From assembly GCA_029964075.1 (NCBI GenBank), contig CM057142.1:26104392-26168391 (forward strand): 64,000 bases of DNA, written 5' to 3'. The notes under the pieces were generated by a model, which searched no databases, was not told the origin of the DNA, and saw only the letters and a program-made list of their open reading frames with translations. Source of the stretch: Patiria pectinifera. Its lineage: Eukaryota > Echinodermata > Asteroidea > Valvatida > Asterinidae. A program made the translations under genes and the position numbers. Of the stretch, positions 32,605 to 44,245 are shown in pieces (the first letter of the stretch is position 1; every line of letters begins with the position of its first letter).

Positions 32605-32933
32605 GAAGGGCGGATCCAGAACACATTTCTTTTTTTGGGGGGGGGGGGCCACTTGAAAAAACCTTTGGTCCCCCAAAAGTGGGTCCCAAAAATTACGGCG
32701 AGGGGTTCGGGGCCTGCTTATAAGGGCCCCAAGCAATTTTTGGATTCTAGATACTCTGTGATGCGATCTGACTTTAACCACTTTAACCATTTTCTGACCA
32801 CTTTAACCATTTTTTTGGAGGAAAAGATGGTGGTGTACGCAGTGCCTGCTTTTATTGCGACGTCACTTAAAAAAAAGGGTTTTTTTGGGGGGGGGGGGCA
32901 TGGCCCCCGTTGCCTCCCCCGGATCCGCCCTTG
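32605..32933. mobile_element. hAT element, same family as 24488-24804
   Basis: Starts GAAGGGCGGATCCAG and ends CCCCCGGATCCGCCCTTG. Flanking octamers GAGGACTG (32597-32604) and GAAGACTG (32934-32941) match at 7 of 8. Interior shares GATGGTGGTGTACGCAGTGC with the reverse of 24595-24615. No transposase. Confidence 0.85.
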
Positions 32934-33064
32934 GAAGACTGCAACGCCCTGGGGGGGGGGGCTTTCCATGGGCGCTGTTCAAATCCGACGATCATCAACA
33001 CTATATTACAGAATAGTGTAGAAAGACCCCAGTAACCCAGCTGGCTCTGACAAAATTCTGTGCA

Positions 33065-33172
33065 CAGGCGGATATTATTATCATAATTTTTGGGGTGTCA
33101 GAGCGGGGGGCTGACATTATTTTAAATGTATGTGACCCCCCCCCAAAAAAAACCCTCTGGATCCGCGCCTGC
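33065..33172. mobile_element. Short hAT-like element
   Basis: CAGGCGGATATT at the left and GGATCCGCGCCTG at the right, with a C-run, resemble the other hAT ends here. The 8-bp flanks do not match. Confidence 0.4.
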
Positions 33173-33785
33173 GATGATGTGCCCGATTATCTAGATGATG
33201 ATAATGGGTGATTTCCTTGAAATGAATAAGCTATAGAGTCATTAGACAAGGATCAAAAGGTGCAAATTTCCGAGTTACGGAGATATAGGGAATTTTTGGA
33301 TATTTTCCCCACGTTTTACCCAATGTTACCCACATGACATGCTCAAATCTTAAAACCTGTACTTCCAAACGGTTCCTCTTGCATGTCAAAATTGTATGGA
33401 AAAGTGGGTTTATTTGTTTCTATGGTAAACCTTGGTTTGTACCATTTACGTGCAGCGACCCCATGGTGCATTTTGTTTCGATGGGAACATAACAAAAACC
33501 GGTTATTAAACATCAAAAAGAACATAAAAAGTAGGTGTCATTTACTTTTTGGGGGCCTACCAACGAAACTATCAGCAAACAGCCCTCTCTACTCGAGAAT
33601 CAGGAATGGAAACAAAAGAAGAGCTAAGTATTTGAAGCTATTATACAAAATAAAAATAATGCCCCTCTACTTAGGAAGTGAGGCTCCAACCCTCGGGACC
33701 AGTTTACTTATCCCCCCCCCCCCCCAAAAAAAACAAGCAAACGAGTGGCTGAAATACCGCCCTCAATAGTTCATGTGCCGATCAG

Positions 33786-34069
33786 GTGAGAAGTAGCGCT
33801 ACATACACGTACACACACAAAGGCATTGCACAATGCATAAGATGCATCTTACATTGGTTCGTTCATGTAGGATCTTTGGTTGTCAGTAGTCGAGTCAGCC
33901 ATGTCAGCTGTGTGCATGTGGGCGAAGATGGATACCGTCTGAAAACCGCTTACTCTGTCCGTGTTCACCATTTTTTAGTTTTTGTCCATCCCTTTTCTTA
34001 AAGCTGAATCCTCTTGATTGCTGGTAACTTGGAATTGTACTGAAAATAGCTACCCTGTAACGTCAAGAT
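33786..34069 (+). promoter_or_regulatory. Probable 5' UTR/promoter region of the PTK7-like gene
   Basis: The 280 bases before the start codon lack a TATA box. They contain a small upstream ORF (ATG near 33901 to a TGA near 33941, 13 codons) that would affect translation if transcribed. The start site cannot be fixed from sequence. Confidence 0.3.
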
Positions 34070-34154
34070 ATGGGGCATTTTAGGACTGTGATTGGGCTGA
34101 GATGTGTGATTTTGTGGCCCGTTGTAGTCGCCGCCACGTTGCTGTCAGTTGCAG
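34070..34154 (+). CDS. PTK7: PTK7-like receptor exon 1: signal peptide
   Basis: ATG with G at -3 and +4 opens MGHFRTVIGLRCVILWPVVV followed by AATLLSVA, then a perfect GTGAGT donor at 34155. This is a signal peptide with a long hydrophobic core. The exon ends one base into a codon; exon 2 supplies the other two bases (GTG, Val). It is assigned to PTK7 only through exon 2, 10.7 kb downstream. The protein would be a single-pass surface pseudokinase receptor acting in non-canonical Wnt and planar cell polarity signalling, as known for PTK7/Off-track. Confidence 0.7.
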
Positions 34155-34289
34155 GTGAGTTGTCCCAGTACCGAACTGCCATTCATTCCGCATGGGTGAT
34201 TGAGATGCACAGAAAAGACTCAAGCTTGTGGTAGTTTAAGCACGGACACATGTGTATTTGGTCCGTGGTTTAGGACCCCATTCCATTAT

Positions 34290-35266
34290 AAGGGCGATCA
34301 TGAAGTGTAGGGCCCCTGTTTTGTTTTGATCAAATTAGAGTCAAACATGTTTTTTATTGCTCAAAAATCACCTTTAGTCTTTACAATCAAAAGCAGGGTA
34401 ATCCTTACTTTTAGGACATGTATACATAGGCAGGGAAAGACTCAAAAATTGACATTCTGATATTTCTTGACACATCTGAACAATTGAATTGGCAATGACA
34501 CCTTCTTGAATATCAGCAGGTTTAATTTTGTGGTAAGAGGTCTGGGCTTTGATTTATGATTGAGGGAAATTAATACGGATTAAGGGGTACAAGACGATGA
34601 TGACAACCCGAAAACGGACTCAAAAACCAAAATGGCAAATGTGAAAGCTTGATGCAATGAAAGCTCGATGCTGATTGGCTGATAAAAAAAATAAACATCG
34701 TATTTTTTTTAGCAGCCAATCAGCATCGGGCTAACAATAACATTATTTAGGGCTTTCACCCGTGTTGTGAGAACTACAACATGCACATCTGAGAGCAAAA
34801 AAGGTAGGAAAGTCACATTTTCTTTGAAAGTGCTTTAGAAATTACAACTAACATGAGTTTATATGAAGAAAAAAGACTGCCTTAGCCTGCAAAAGTCATT
34901 TTGGTAACGGACAGTCATCTGCAAAAGTCAGTTTTGAACAGAACTTGTAAAAAATAGAAGTGTCCTAAAGATAATGATTACCAAAAGCAGACTATTCTCA
35001 ATTCTAATGACACCCGATTTGCAATTTTGAACAGATTCTTGGGGTAGAAATCACGATTTTCCTGCGCGGTTTGTGTCGCCGCGCTGTCATCGTCATTTTA
35101 CCCCCAAATCTCCCTTAAAAAATCAAAACCCTGCCCTCTATCTATGACATACCTGTTTAATTGAGAATGTCGCCAACTCGTTTGGTAGGTCCAATAATTT
35201 AATAAAGTGGATTTTGTTCCCTTATAATAGGAACCGGGCCCTACACTTCACGATTGCCCATATAAG
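34290..35266. mobile_element. ~0.98-kb TIR element
   Basis: TATAAGGGCGATCATGAAGTGTAGGGCCC (34291-34318) faces GGGCCCTACACTTCACGATTGCCCATATA (35236-35264). Inside, GCTCGATGCTGATTGGCTG (34663) faces CAGCCAATCAGCATCGGGC (34712), a near-central hairpin. No ORF. Confidence 0.75.
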
Positions 35267-35330
35267 AGCATGATACAAAAAGCGGGAAAAGTCGTTTTAT
35301 GTGTTTGGAATCACCTACTTGAATATATTA

Positions 35331-35827
35331 TAGCTTGAGTAGCCCCATAAATGTGGCCAATTTACTGGACTACCTCAGTAAATATAGGCCACACTTACTT
35401 GGAACATGTACCCGAACATGTAGAACTTTGTCAAATTTTGATTTTTCACATTTAGGCTTTGTTTGTAGTTTATTTTTGCTTTAGAAGCATACTCGCCCTC
35501 TACTCTAGGATCTAGAAAAAAAGTGCTGCATTTTTCAGCTGTCTAGTATTTTTTGTGTAATTTCATGTTGAAATTTTGATGTGCAAACGTGTGCAACGAA
35601 TCTGGAAATTACACAAAAAATAGACGTCTGACAAATGCAGCACTTTTTTCCTATCCCATAAATAGGGTGACTTTGCTTCTAAAGCAAAAATAAACTACAA
35701 ACAAAGCCTAAACATGAAGATCAAAATTTGACAAAGTTCTACATGTTTGAGTACATGTTCCAAGTGTGGCCTTTATTTACGGAGGTAGTCCAGTAAGTTG
35801 GCCACATTTATGGGGCTGTAGCTTGAG
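35331..35827. mobile_element. Mutator-like foldback element with 9-bp target duplication
   Basis: The body 35340-35818 consists of two ~220-bp inverted arms (TAGCCCCATAAATGTGGCC against GGCCACATTTATGGGGCT) around a short spacer. TAGCTTGAG flanks both sides (35331-35339, 35819-35827). Long arms with a 9-bp duplication are typical of Mutator-like elements. No transposase. Confidence 0.8.
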
Positions 35828-35912
35828 TAACTCCAGCTCCAATGCCATCAGGAATTCAACATTTAGAATGTCAAATTCCTGATGAGCATTGGAGCTGGAG
35901 TTACTCAAGCTG
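35820..35912. repeat. 37-bp-stem hairpin adjoining the foldback element
   Basis: AGCTTGAGTAACTCCAGCTC (35820 on) pairs with GAGCTGGAGTTACTCAAGCT (ending 35912) over about 37 bp with one bulge. The loop is about 16 bases. The target duplication of the neighbouring element forms the end of this stem. Confidence 0.85.
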
Positions 35913-36374
35913 TGTTTGGTTTGATTAAGAGAAAACCATGTTGAATATATCAGCTAGCTTAATTTTGAGGAAAGGGCAGGGTTTTGATTTATGAATGGAA
36001 CTTGTAAAACATCAGGGGTGTCCTAAACTACACGATTTCCCAAGCTTAACTTATATGGCTTCCGTAATGATAGTCACTGGGAATGTAGCAAGAATTACTA
36101 GATGATTTTAATTAACTTGGATCTTACTGTCAACTTTGATAATTTCCTCATTTGTCTACAATGCTTCTGAATACTCCAACTGTGGCAACTGTCATGACTG
36201 TGCCAACAGTGGCTCATCATGGAGCTACAACATGTACACGTCTGACCGTCAGTACAACCATGGAGCTATGGTACAACTTTGTTAAAAAAAAATTCTGACC
36301 TACATTTTGAGGCTCATATAAACCACAATCAGTGGAATTTAAAAAGCAAACAGTGGTGACCCCTGTCTATTTGT

Positions 36375-36797
36375 TTGTGCATAGGCTCCCATTCCTCAGA
36401 CCATAGAGCAAGGACCCAGACCGAGATACCAGACCCATACATTAGCAAGGCAGGCCATTATGTCGTGACTCATTGCGACTTTATTGAGTGGATGAATGGC
36501 TTTTGTTCTCAGCCTGCTTACTTAGTGTGTCAATGCCCCCCATTGGTCCTGTCTGGACAATGCGGACTGGAGGGCCCTCCGTGCTTTCTGTGCGAACGCT
36601 GCAGAGATTCGTGTTTGTCTTCCAGACTTTACACTGTTAAAAGACCATGGTTGTTTTTTTTCTTCGTTTTTTTCCCGGCGGCAGCAAAACAGTTATTTTC
36701 ATTTCTCATGCTAGTAAAGTCTGACAATGAGGAAGAGCTCCAGGTTTGTCTGGTTGCAAAGCCGGTGATGATTGCTGGATATATGTACAACAAATAA
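36375..36797 (+). CDS. Uncharacterised 140-codon ORF in PTK7 intron 1
   Basis: Open frame with a cysteine-rich middle (CQCPPLVLSGQCG, CFLCERCRDSC) and a phenylalanine-rich run. It resembles no domain I know and has no signal peptide. It may be chance. No splice-site pair brackets it convincingly. Confidence 0.15.
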   Translation: MCIGSHSSDHRARTQTEIPDPYISKAGHYVVTHCDFIEWMNGFCSQPAYLVCQCPPLVLSGQCGLEGPPCFLCERCRDSCLSSRLYTVKRPWLFFFFVFFPAAAKQLFSFLMLVKSDNEEELQVCLVAKPVMIAGYMYNK

Positions 36798-37068
36798 TCA
36801 TGGCACCACCACAATAGAAAAGAATGTTTTTTTGTTTGTTGAAAAGTCATGACTAGAGCTTTATATACAGTAATATTGTACACATTGTAAATGTATCAGG
36901 GCAACATCTAAGTTTAAATGTACCGTAATTAAAACAATATTTAGCTTCAAATCACGAATTCTCCCTTAGCTTGTCACATAGGTACATATGTACATGTACC
37001 GTACATGTACACATGTACACATGTACTGCTGTATCTACTACCGTGCATGTGCAAATGAGTACCATCCA

Positions 37069-37372
37069 AAGAACCGTTCACACTCTCCAAAATCGCCATG
37101 ATGGATCCGGGCCCAACACAGAGATTTTACGAATCCGTTTCACACTAGCAAAATCAAAGCCGGCTTCTACACAGGTCTGGCGCTCTTTACGGGTAAACTC
37201 CCCTGACCAGGGTTAAGAGGCTCTTCCCTGGTAAAAAAGTGGAAGTTGACAGCTGACCCACGTCCGCATAGTGTGAATGTATGTATCTTGTCGACCTGTG
37301 TTTGATGGTGCCCTGTTCTGCTCATGGTGGACCGTGTTGAACGCAAGTCGGCAAGATGGTAGTGTGAAAAGA
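37069..37372. mobile_element. Possible MITE with TTCACACT ends
   Basis: TTCACACTCTCCAAAATCGCC at the left roughly mirrors GGCAAGATGGTAGTGTGAA at the right. A similar TTCACACT..AGTGTGAA pair bounds about 55512-55668. Identity is modest. Confidence 0.4.
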
Positions 37373-38588
37373 CCGCAAGAATGTGTAACCAAATGAGGCA
37401 AACATCGTTCAGAGCATTATGAAAACTTGTGATAAATTTCAATGCAACATCTATATGTTTTATACATGTAGTACATGTACAGTGTATACAGTACATGTGT
37501 TCACATGGACATTGTACCGGTACCGGGTAGTTCAGCATGACTTGCGTAGAACGCGGGTATGTATGTACATGTACATGTACTTTTGTAATGCACGAAGGAG
37601 ACATAACCCTAGCCAAATGCAAAGAATTAATGGCTTGTTTTAACTGTCATGAAATGTCATTTGTCAAGTGTATTGAAATTTGGACCTTGTGTGACCGGAA
37701 AATGTTCTTGTTTTTCTGAGTACAGACTGAGTGCTGTGGTTCCTTTCTTTTCAGAGTATGGTACAAATCAATCAGGATCCAAGTGTCTCTGTACATACAG
37801 AATAAACCAGCACAGCAGGTGTTCTCTGTGTTCCCTGGAAATTGTTCAACTTCCTACTGGTACTCATCCTGCAGTCGCGCTGGTGTAAAAAAAAAACCCA
37901 TTACCCGTTCATGTGGAACAAATTTTACACGTTCATCATGTGGAACAAATCTTAAAAACTACAAGATTTGCATTGCTTTGTTCATGTGAGAATGTGACAC
38001 AGATTTAATTTTTGACAGGGTGAGAAAGGGTGGGAAAGTGAGACATTCCTAAAAGAAAAATATGGCCCCTCCGGCATTTTTGCTGTAAAATATTTTACAT
38101 GCATTCATTGTACATGAACATACCGGTATGTGTGGTGACAGTCTTTCTAGCCCCCCCCAAATATTATTACCCCTTAAGTTAAACGCCACTTATTATCTAA
38201 CGATATTCAGTCAAGGGCCATATGGTGCCCATTTTTAGTCCACATTAGGAAAACTTCATTGCCCTGTAAATTCCCTAATACCGGTAGAACCATTTAATTC
38301 TTGATGAAGTCCTGTCCTCTACATCACAGAGCAGGCATATTGAAAGCATACATTCGCTTTTATTGCCTTTGTTAAATTGCAGACTGTGCACACTTATTAG
38401 TGCATTGTTGGAAAATGACTGTGGAGTGAGTAATCAGTGAAGCACAGTGAGGGACTAAAGCTGAGGTTGTAATGTGTGTTCATCATGTCGTCATTGTTGC
38501 AAATGTGCACAAGTTACGAACACTGTTGTATACTTTGTATGAAATATTATACATGATACGTATACAGTCAATTGTTACAAACATCAGT

Positions 38589-38940
38589 GGAGAGACTTAT
38601 TAACCCTATCCTTTCCAAATCTTCCAAAGTCCTTTTTGCAAAATGGAGGATTTTGCAGGATTGAGGCTACCATTTTGAAGGATGCACTGTGTCAAGGTCT
38701 TGGGCTTGACCTTGTGTTGTTTATGCTCAGCCGTGCATAAATTTAGGTCTACCGGTAGATTATACTTGAAATCCTCCGCGCTGCTCCAGGATGTCACTGG
38801 CTCTGCCTCACCATATTGACGTTGATTGCCTGAGGATTCTCCTGAGGCTGTATGTAATGTTTATATGGAGACAGTTGGAGGATTTTGCAGTGAAATAGGT
38901 TGCATCCTAGCAAAAATGCCTACCTAGGGAGTTATAGTTA
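38589..38940. repeat. GGAGGATTTTG dispersed repeat, copy 1
   Basis: Contains repeated GGAGGATTTTGCAG and ends CCTAGCAAAAATGCCTACCTAGGGAGTTA. The same words close the copy at 43640-43822. Confidence 0.55.
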
Positions 38941-38986
38941 AGGGTATGTGATATAAGATTTGAGGCTTTGCATGGTGGGGTATCGG

Positions 38987-39250
38987 TATCGTTTCGGTTT
39001 GCGGTAACACCATGTGGTAATAACTACTGCTTAGAAGATATTAGTTCTGAAAAGAACTTGTCCTGCTTATTATCAACTAGTCGAAACGTTGAGACCAAAG
39101 ACAAGTTCGTAGAACTTACAGACGGACTGTTCTTATCAGAACAAAAACTACTTAGCAAAGTTGATAATAAGCAGGACAAGTTCTTTTCAGAACTAATATC
39201 TTCTAAGCAGTAGTTATTACCACATGGTGTTACCGCAAACCGAAACGATA
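38987..39250. repeat. Perfect 91-bp inverted repeat (82-bp spacer)
   Basis: Bases 38987-39077 and 39160-39250 are exact reverse complements. The arms start TATCGTTTCGGTTTGCGGTA and end TGCTTATTATCAAC. The words AAGGGTATGTG at 38941 and 39251 flank the structure as a direct repeat. Large ORFs on both strands here merely mirror each other. Perfect arms imply recent insertion or active homogenisation. Confidence 0.95.
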
Positions 39251-39257
39251 AGGGTAT

Positions 39258-39378
39258 GTGCTTGGCCGGTTTTAGACAAGTACTTTTAAAACTGGCTAGG
39301 GGCCTGGTCACTGATATTAAAGAAGCAACCAGGCCTCTAGCCCGTTTTAAACATACCAGTACTTACACGCCAAGTGCA
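39258..39378. mobile_element. Small palindromic MITE, copy 1
   Basis: GTGCTTGGCCGGTTTTA...AAAACTGGCTAGGGGCCTGG faces CCAGGCCTCTAGCCCGTTTTAAA...CACGCCAAGTGC. The copy at 44139-44245 shares the AAAACTGGCT.GGGGC and GGCCCCTAGCTGGTTTTAAA halves. Confidence 0.65.
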
Positions 39379-41544
39379 TTCATAACCTTTGGTCAAAACA
39401 AAAGTCAAAACAAGTCAAAAATTACAACTTTCCAACGATTTTGTTCAACAATTTTACTTCATGTTTGTAAAACACCTATCTAGCTATGTTTATGGTATCC
39501 TCTTGCAAGTAGTACTACAAATCTCCTTAGGGAGATTGGCGCGTGCGTGGTGCAATGTGGCGCAGAAGGCAGCTCAGTGCTGGTGTAGTGTGAATTTAGG
39601 ACTTTATGAAAATAATACGACCTCATTGGTAGTATTGCGCAAGTGAAGATAATTAGGAGAGTGACTGGCCATGGGTGCAAACAATTCAAACAATAAAGGG
39701 GCAAAATGGACCAGATTTCCTAGGAGTCCAAATTCATGTGACACTGGGATAAAAAGTAGAATGAGCTTTGCCTTGAAATAGCCACACAACGGACCAACAT
39801 TTGCATTGTGTTCCAGCGGTTACAGTTTTACATTGAACAATCCAGGCATTGTGCCAGCCAGATGACCCTTTGACCCTGGTGTTCTTTTATTGCAAATTAC
39901 TTCCTGTAAGAAAAATATTGGTGGCAGACATTTGTAAGCCAGTGTGGAGGATGCCTGAATGCAAACAACATTTGTGGTGTGGTACCTTTTTTATGTACAA
40001 AACGTCAATAATGGCAATTGTCTGGTGTTTGTTTGGTTCAAAAGCAGGTCATTTTAAAATTAAATAAATTATTAAAATGGAGGTACAGTGTACAATGGCA
40101 AATGTGTATCAAAAGAAAATAATAAATATTCATTTGATTTTGGAAGATTGCAGAGTATTTTTATCCTCAGCTGTCAAAGGTCATGTACACATGTATTGTA
40201 CATATACATGTAACCAACACATTACAGTGAGTACCAAGTACCGGTATGTATACATACTACATGTACATGTACCGGTATGCACATTTAATAATAAAAAAAT
40301 TGGTTGGCCTTTGATAACAGTCCTTATTTCTTCCAAGTACCTGTACATAATATGTATGACATACGTTTGTTTACAAAAATGTGTAAATTGAGGACACACA
40401 CGTGCAACATCATCGAATCGAGGACAGGAACAAATCGAGGACTCCTCGGTTAGAAAACGTGTACAAAACCAATGAGAGCTGTTACACGGAAACAGGATGA
40501 GGAACAATAGAAATCCTCGATTTACACCATAAACAAGCGTGCCTGTACTTGTATAGTTACATTGTACATATGCATTGGATTGAGTGGGTTAACAAAAACA
40601 ACATTTTTTAACAAGGACACATAGAGGTCTGTGCGCATTTGTCTGGTCAGTGATTCACTGCTGAGTTCATAGAAAGTGTAGGTACATGTATGCCTGAATG
40701 TGAGGTTTCTTAATTGTTCCAGTAAAAATGTAAGATTTACAAAGTGTAACCTCGTGATTCTCAAACCACAGTCCTCCCATACATATGCAGGGTGACATTT
40801 GTCAGGATGTTTCCTACATTGAATTGCAGGATCTTTAAAAATCCTTTAAACCCTGGAATTCGCGATAGTTTACCATAAAGGTCTCTCAGCCCCATCGCCA
40901 GGCCCCCTTCCCCCTTGGCAAGGGTCCTGAGGTCTCTCTACCTATAAAGGTTTATTAAAAAAATTAACCAAAAAGACATGGGTATTTTTAAGGGGTGCAA
41001 TGAATCACATACAAACATACTGTACCGGTACCACAGATGTTGCTCTTGGGCCCTATTACTCTTGGGGCCACCCAGTGGCCCCCAAAACCCTCTGCCAATT
41101 ATTTTGTGGATTTTTCTTCCCCCCCCCCCCCCAGTTGCGCCCCTCTCTCCCAATCGCACCCCTCGCCCCCAATTGTACCCTTCCCTGATATGGAACCTAC
41201 GTACATGTACATCATGTAGACTGCTTAGTATCACCCACTGTTACTAGCTTTACTGTCTGAGAAGACAGACCATGGGCCTCATCTGTGTGAGAATAGTGTC
41301 CATTGGTAATTGGCTTGAGTCTGTACTTCATCTCCTGCTCCCAAAATATTCTAGCACATTCTTTTGTGAGTGCCAACTCTTGACTTTTTTTTATGGGGCT
41401 TTCATGTTGTTTGTTTGGCCTGGATCAACCTTTAAGAGGAGAAATGCAGACTCAAATCAACTTTTTAACTAAAGACTTGTATTTTTGGAGTTATTACAGA
41501 TCGTAGGGCCTGTATGAAGAAGACAAGTTTACACATTTGTTTTA

Positions 41545-41690
41545 CAGGCATGCAACTTTTCCTCGGATCAGCTGATTTCCTCTTTTTTTACTTCCCATGT
41601 GTGCCATTGAAAATAGAAAAACACTGTACAAAATCTGGGACAAATTTGAATTTCCTCTTTTTTTGTGATTTCCCAGTTGCATGCCTGGTT
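41545..41690. mobile_element. GGCATGCAACTTTT MITE, copy 1
   Basis: ACAGGCATGCAACTTTTCC at the left and CCCAGTTGCATGCCTGG at the right are inverted ends. Related copies lie at 46190-46295 and 60177-60315. Confidence 0.7.
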
Positions 41691-42284
41691 TTATGAAACC
41701 CTTCTTTTTATTTGATTTTTGATGGGAAGAATACAGTTTTTCCTTTGATGCCGAGGTTAGTTCTTGTTCATGTAATGTGTGATATAGCCAATCTGATCTG
41801 TAAACTTAATTCAAAATGAGCTGCAGTGAGCTACCGGTACTGTACAATGTGTATAATCATTTGAACAAAAGTGCGTTCTCCATGAACTCAAGTTATGGGT
41901 TTATTAAAGGTCCAGGAAGTGAATTTTTCTGAGGAACACCTCTTGTCAAACTTTCTACTCCTCTTAAATGTATGAAAGATATTTGACATCCCTTTTTGGT
42001 TTTAAAACTTTATTAAAAAATGCACTTCTGTAGCATTTAAAAATGTCTTTGCTGAGGGCGCTGTTGGTGTGATATCATTTCAAAAGGCCACTGTTCAGTT
42101 TGGTTTTCTGTTCAAATTCTGAATCCAAAATTTGCTCATTGAAAAAATTTGTGAGAAAGGGTTGCTTATTGGCTTGCTGCCATGTACTAGTCTATAGTAA
42201 TACATGTATTCGCCATGGGTCTATGATATGTGAGCAGATTCGCTGATTAATAAGGCAAGACCCCGCCTCTTGACCTCCTAGATT

Positions 42285-42445
42285 TGACCAATCAGCGGGC
42301 GCTCTGTAATTACGCGATAATGTACCCGGCTGTTGTTGCATTACAAAACACTGCATTCGAATTGACCAATCAAACCATTTAGTCCTGATTTAGGAATGAA
42401 ATGACGTCACGATTTAGTAAAGTCGACTCCGATTGGCTGGTGCAC
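42285..42445. promoter_or_regulatory. CCAAT/CRE cluster in PTK7 intron 1
   Basis: Within 160 bases lie GACCAATCAGCG, TTGACCAATCAAA, ATGACGTCACG and CCGATTGGCTGG. These are three CCAAT boxes (NF-Y type) and one full CRE (CREB/ATF type) with helical-scale spacing. The combination is typical of promoters or enhancers. No exon is visible beside it. Regulatory activity is an inference. Confidence 0.45.
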
Positions 42446-43556
42446 GGCTTGCTTGTGTCTAGACATACAAATGTATCAGACATTGTACAGGAGTCTTGCT
42501 CCATGGATAATGAGTGATACTTAGACTAGCCGTGCACTTGCACAACAACGAATCACCAAAGAAAAGAAAATGTTGCAACAGCAAACTACCGGTAATCCAG
42601 AACTCTGGCAACTTATTGTGTTGAAATAGCTGTAACATTGAGGTTTGTGCTTGGAATGACATCATAGGTTTGCTCATGAATATGGACATTTTTCAGTAGC
42701 ATATAAACTAAAAAGGCGCAAAAATACCCTTCAAAATGGCAAAACGAAAATTGCAAATATGGTTAAATGGGACACAAGGATAGCATTTAAAAAATTACTT
42801 TGCATGGGCCCTTTAACCTTGGAAGTCCTTTAAAAAGAGGGAAAGTGGTAAAAACAACAAGCGAAAGCGTTGAAATATTTGTACAATTGTGCGTATCAAC
42901 AAACAGTGCTTTATTCATCAGTCGGAGCATCTGGCAGTCTGTTTCACAAAGCGGCGGCGGCGGCACCCTTTGTCGAAATTTGCCGTCAATTAAGCGCTGG
43001 GCGATGACAAAGGAGACAGTTGGGCCTCTTCTGCCGCGCATTGGTGTCGATAATCTTAACTACATGATCACTGCAGTCATGCAGAAAGAAACCCTGAATG
43101 TTTTACGGTACTCGTCAGATCAAAAGAACTGGAAGGTTGTACCACTGCTGGACTGTGCTTGCGAAAAAAAGAGAAAAAAACGAATGGCATTCGGGCTTTG
43201 TCTGCATGCTTTGGGAACCAGTTGTTCCGTTGGGTAAACAACATCATTTTGTAGGGGTGAAAGTGTTAACAGGGATCCCAGTGAACAGTTGCAATTTTTT
43301 CCCTCTTGTTTGCTGGGAGAACTGTTTTTTTTAATTTCCTCTTGCATTCTTTTCCTCTTTATGGGGCTGTGTACAATAAATGCTGGCCATTAAGCCACAA
43401 GGAGTGCAGAATTTGTGGCCAGGTGGTTAATACTCATTCAATTTCAAAAGGTTTGAGTGATGGGTTTGAAGTCTGTTTGATAAAACGTGTTCAAATTACA
43501 TTCAAACCAAACGTTATCAAAATCAGCTTACATTACTTATTACAAACCTTTAAATG

Positions 43557-43640
43557 GGGGACCAACAGTTATAAAAAAAGGGGCCCTTTATTTTCCTTGG
43601 GGGACCAACAGTTATAAAAAAGGGGCCCTTTATTTTCCTT
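43557..43640. repeat. Tandem duplication, two ~42-bp units
   Basis: GGGGGACCAACAGTTATAAA...GGGCCCTTTATTTTCCTT is present twice with one base difference in an A-run. Confidence 0.9.
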
Positions 43641-43822
43641 GAAAATGAGGAGGATTTTGGAGGATTGGGGATGAATTCATTTTTTGAGGCAGGACTGTCT
43701 GACGATTTTGAAGGATTGAGACGCTGGGTATCCTTCATTTGAACATAAGTGCAAAATTTTGGAGGATTTTGGAGGATTGGGGATGGCTCCTAGCAAAAAG
43801 GGCCTAGGGAGTTACATGTAGG
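43640..43822. repeat. GGAGGATTTTG dispersed repeat, copy 2
   Basis: Two GGAGGATTTTGGAGGATTGGGGATG blocks and the closing CCTAGCAAAAAGGGCCTAGGGAGTTA match copy 1 at 38589-38940. Confidence 0.6.
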
Positions 43823-44138
43823 CTGCAGCGGTTTTTCAGGCGGTACACATTCATAATTATTCATAAATACCTGAGAGAGTTTACCAATTCCTATTGTTGG
43901 TTTTAAACTGCCGGTAAAACACCTCTACGTTCTGTGCCACACTACGCAGTACATGTATGTGCTGCGCACGCGCCAATTTCCATATAATTATAAGGAGATT
44001 TTTAGCACTACATGTACCATACGTGCGTGCGAGGCACATGCCAGTACCATAACCATGGCCAGATGGGTGTTTCACAAAACATAAAATTGTTGTACAAAAT
44101 CTTTGGAAATTTGTGACTTTTTTATGAATGAGAATAAA

Positions 44139-44245
44139 TGTGCTTAGCCGGTATGAAAAAGGAACGTTTAAAACTGGCTGGGGGCTCGGGCCATTATCCC
44201 CGCCCAGGCCCCTAGCTGGTTTTAAAACGTATTTGCATGTAAGTG
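44139..44245. mobile_element. Small palindromic MITE, copy 2
   Basis: Inverted halves AAAACTGGCTGGGGGC and GCCCCTAGCTGGTTTTAAA, ending directly at the next MITE (44246). See copy 1 at 39258. Confidence 0.6.

Noticed and set aside
38968-39311. Overlapping plus and minus ORFs of 81-95 codons with the same peptide
   Set aside because: The peptide appears twice only because the region is a perfect palindrome; no domain or splice context.
42800-43237. 145-codon ORF as a gene
   Set aside because: No domain, signal peptide or splice support; it crosses a GGC repeat and AT-rich sequence with no coding continuity.
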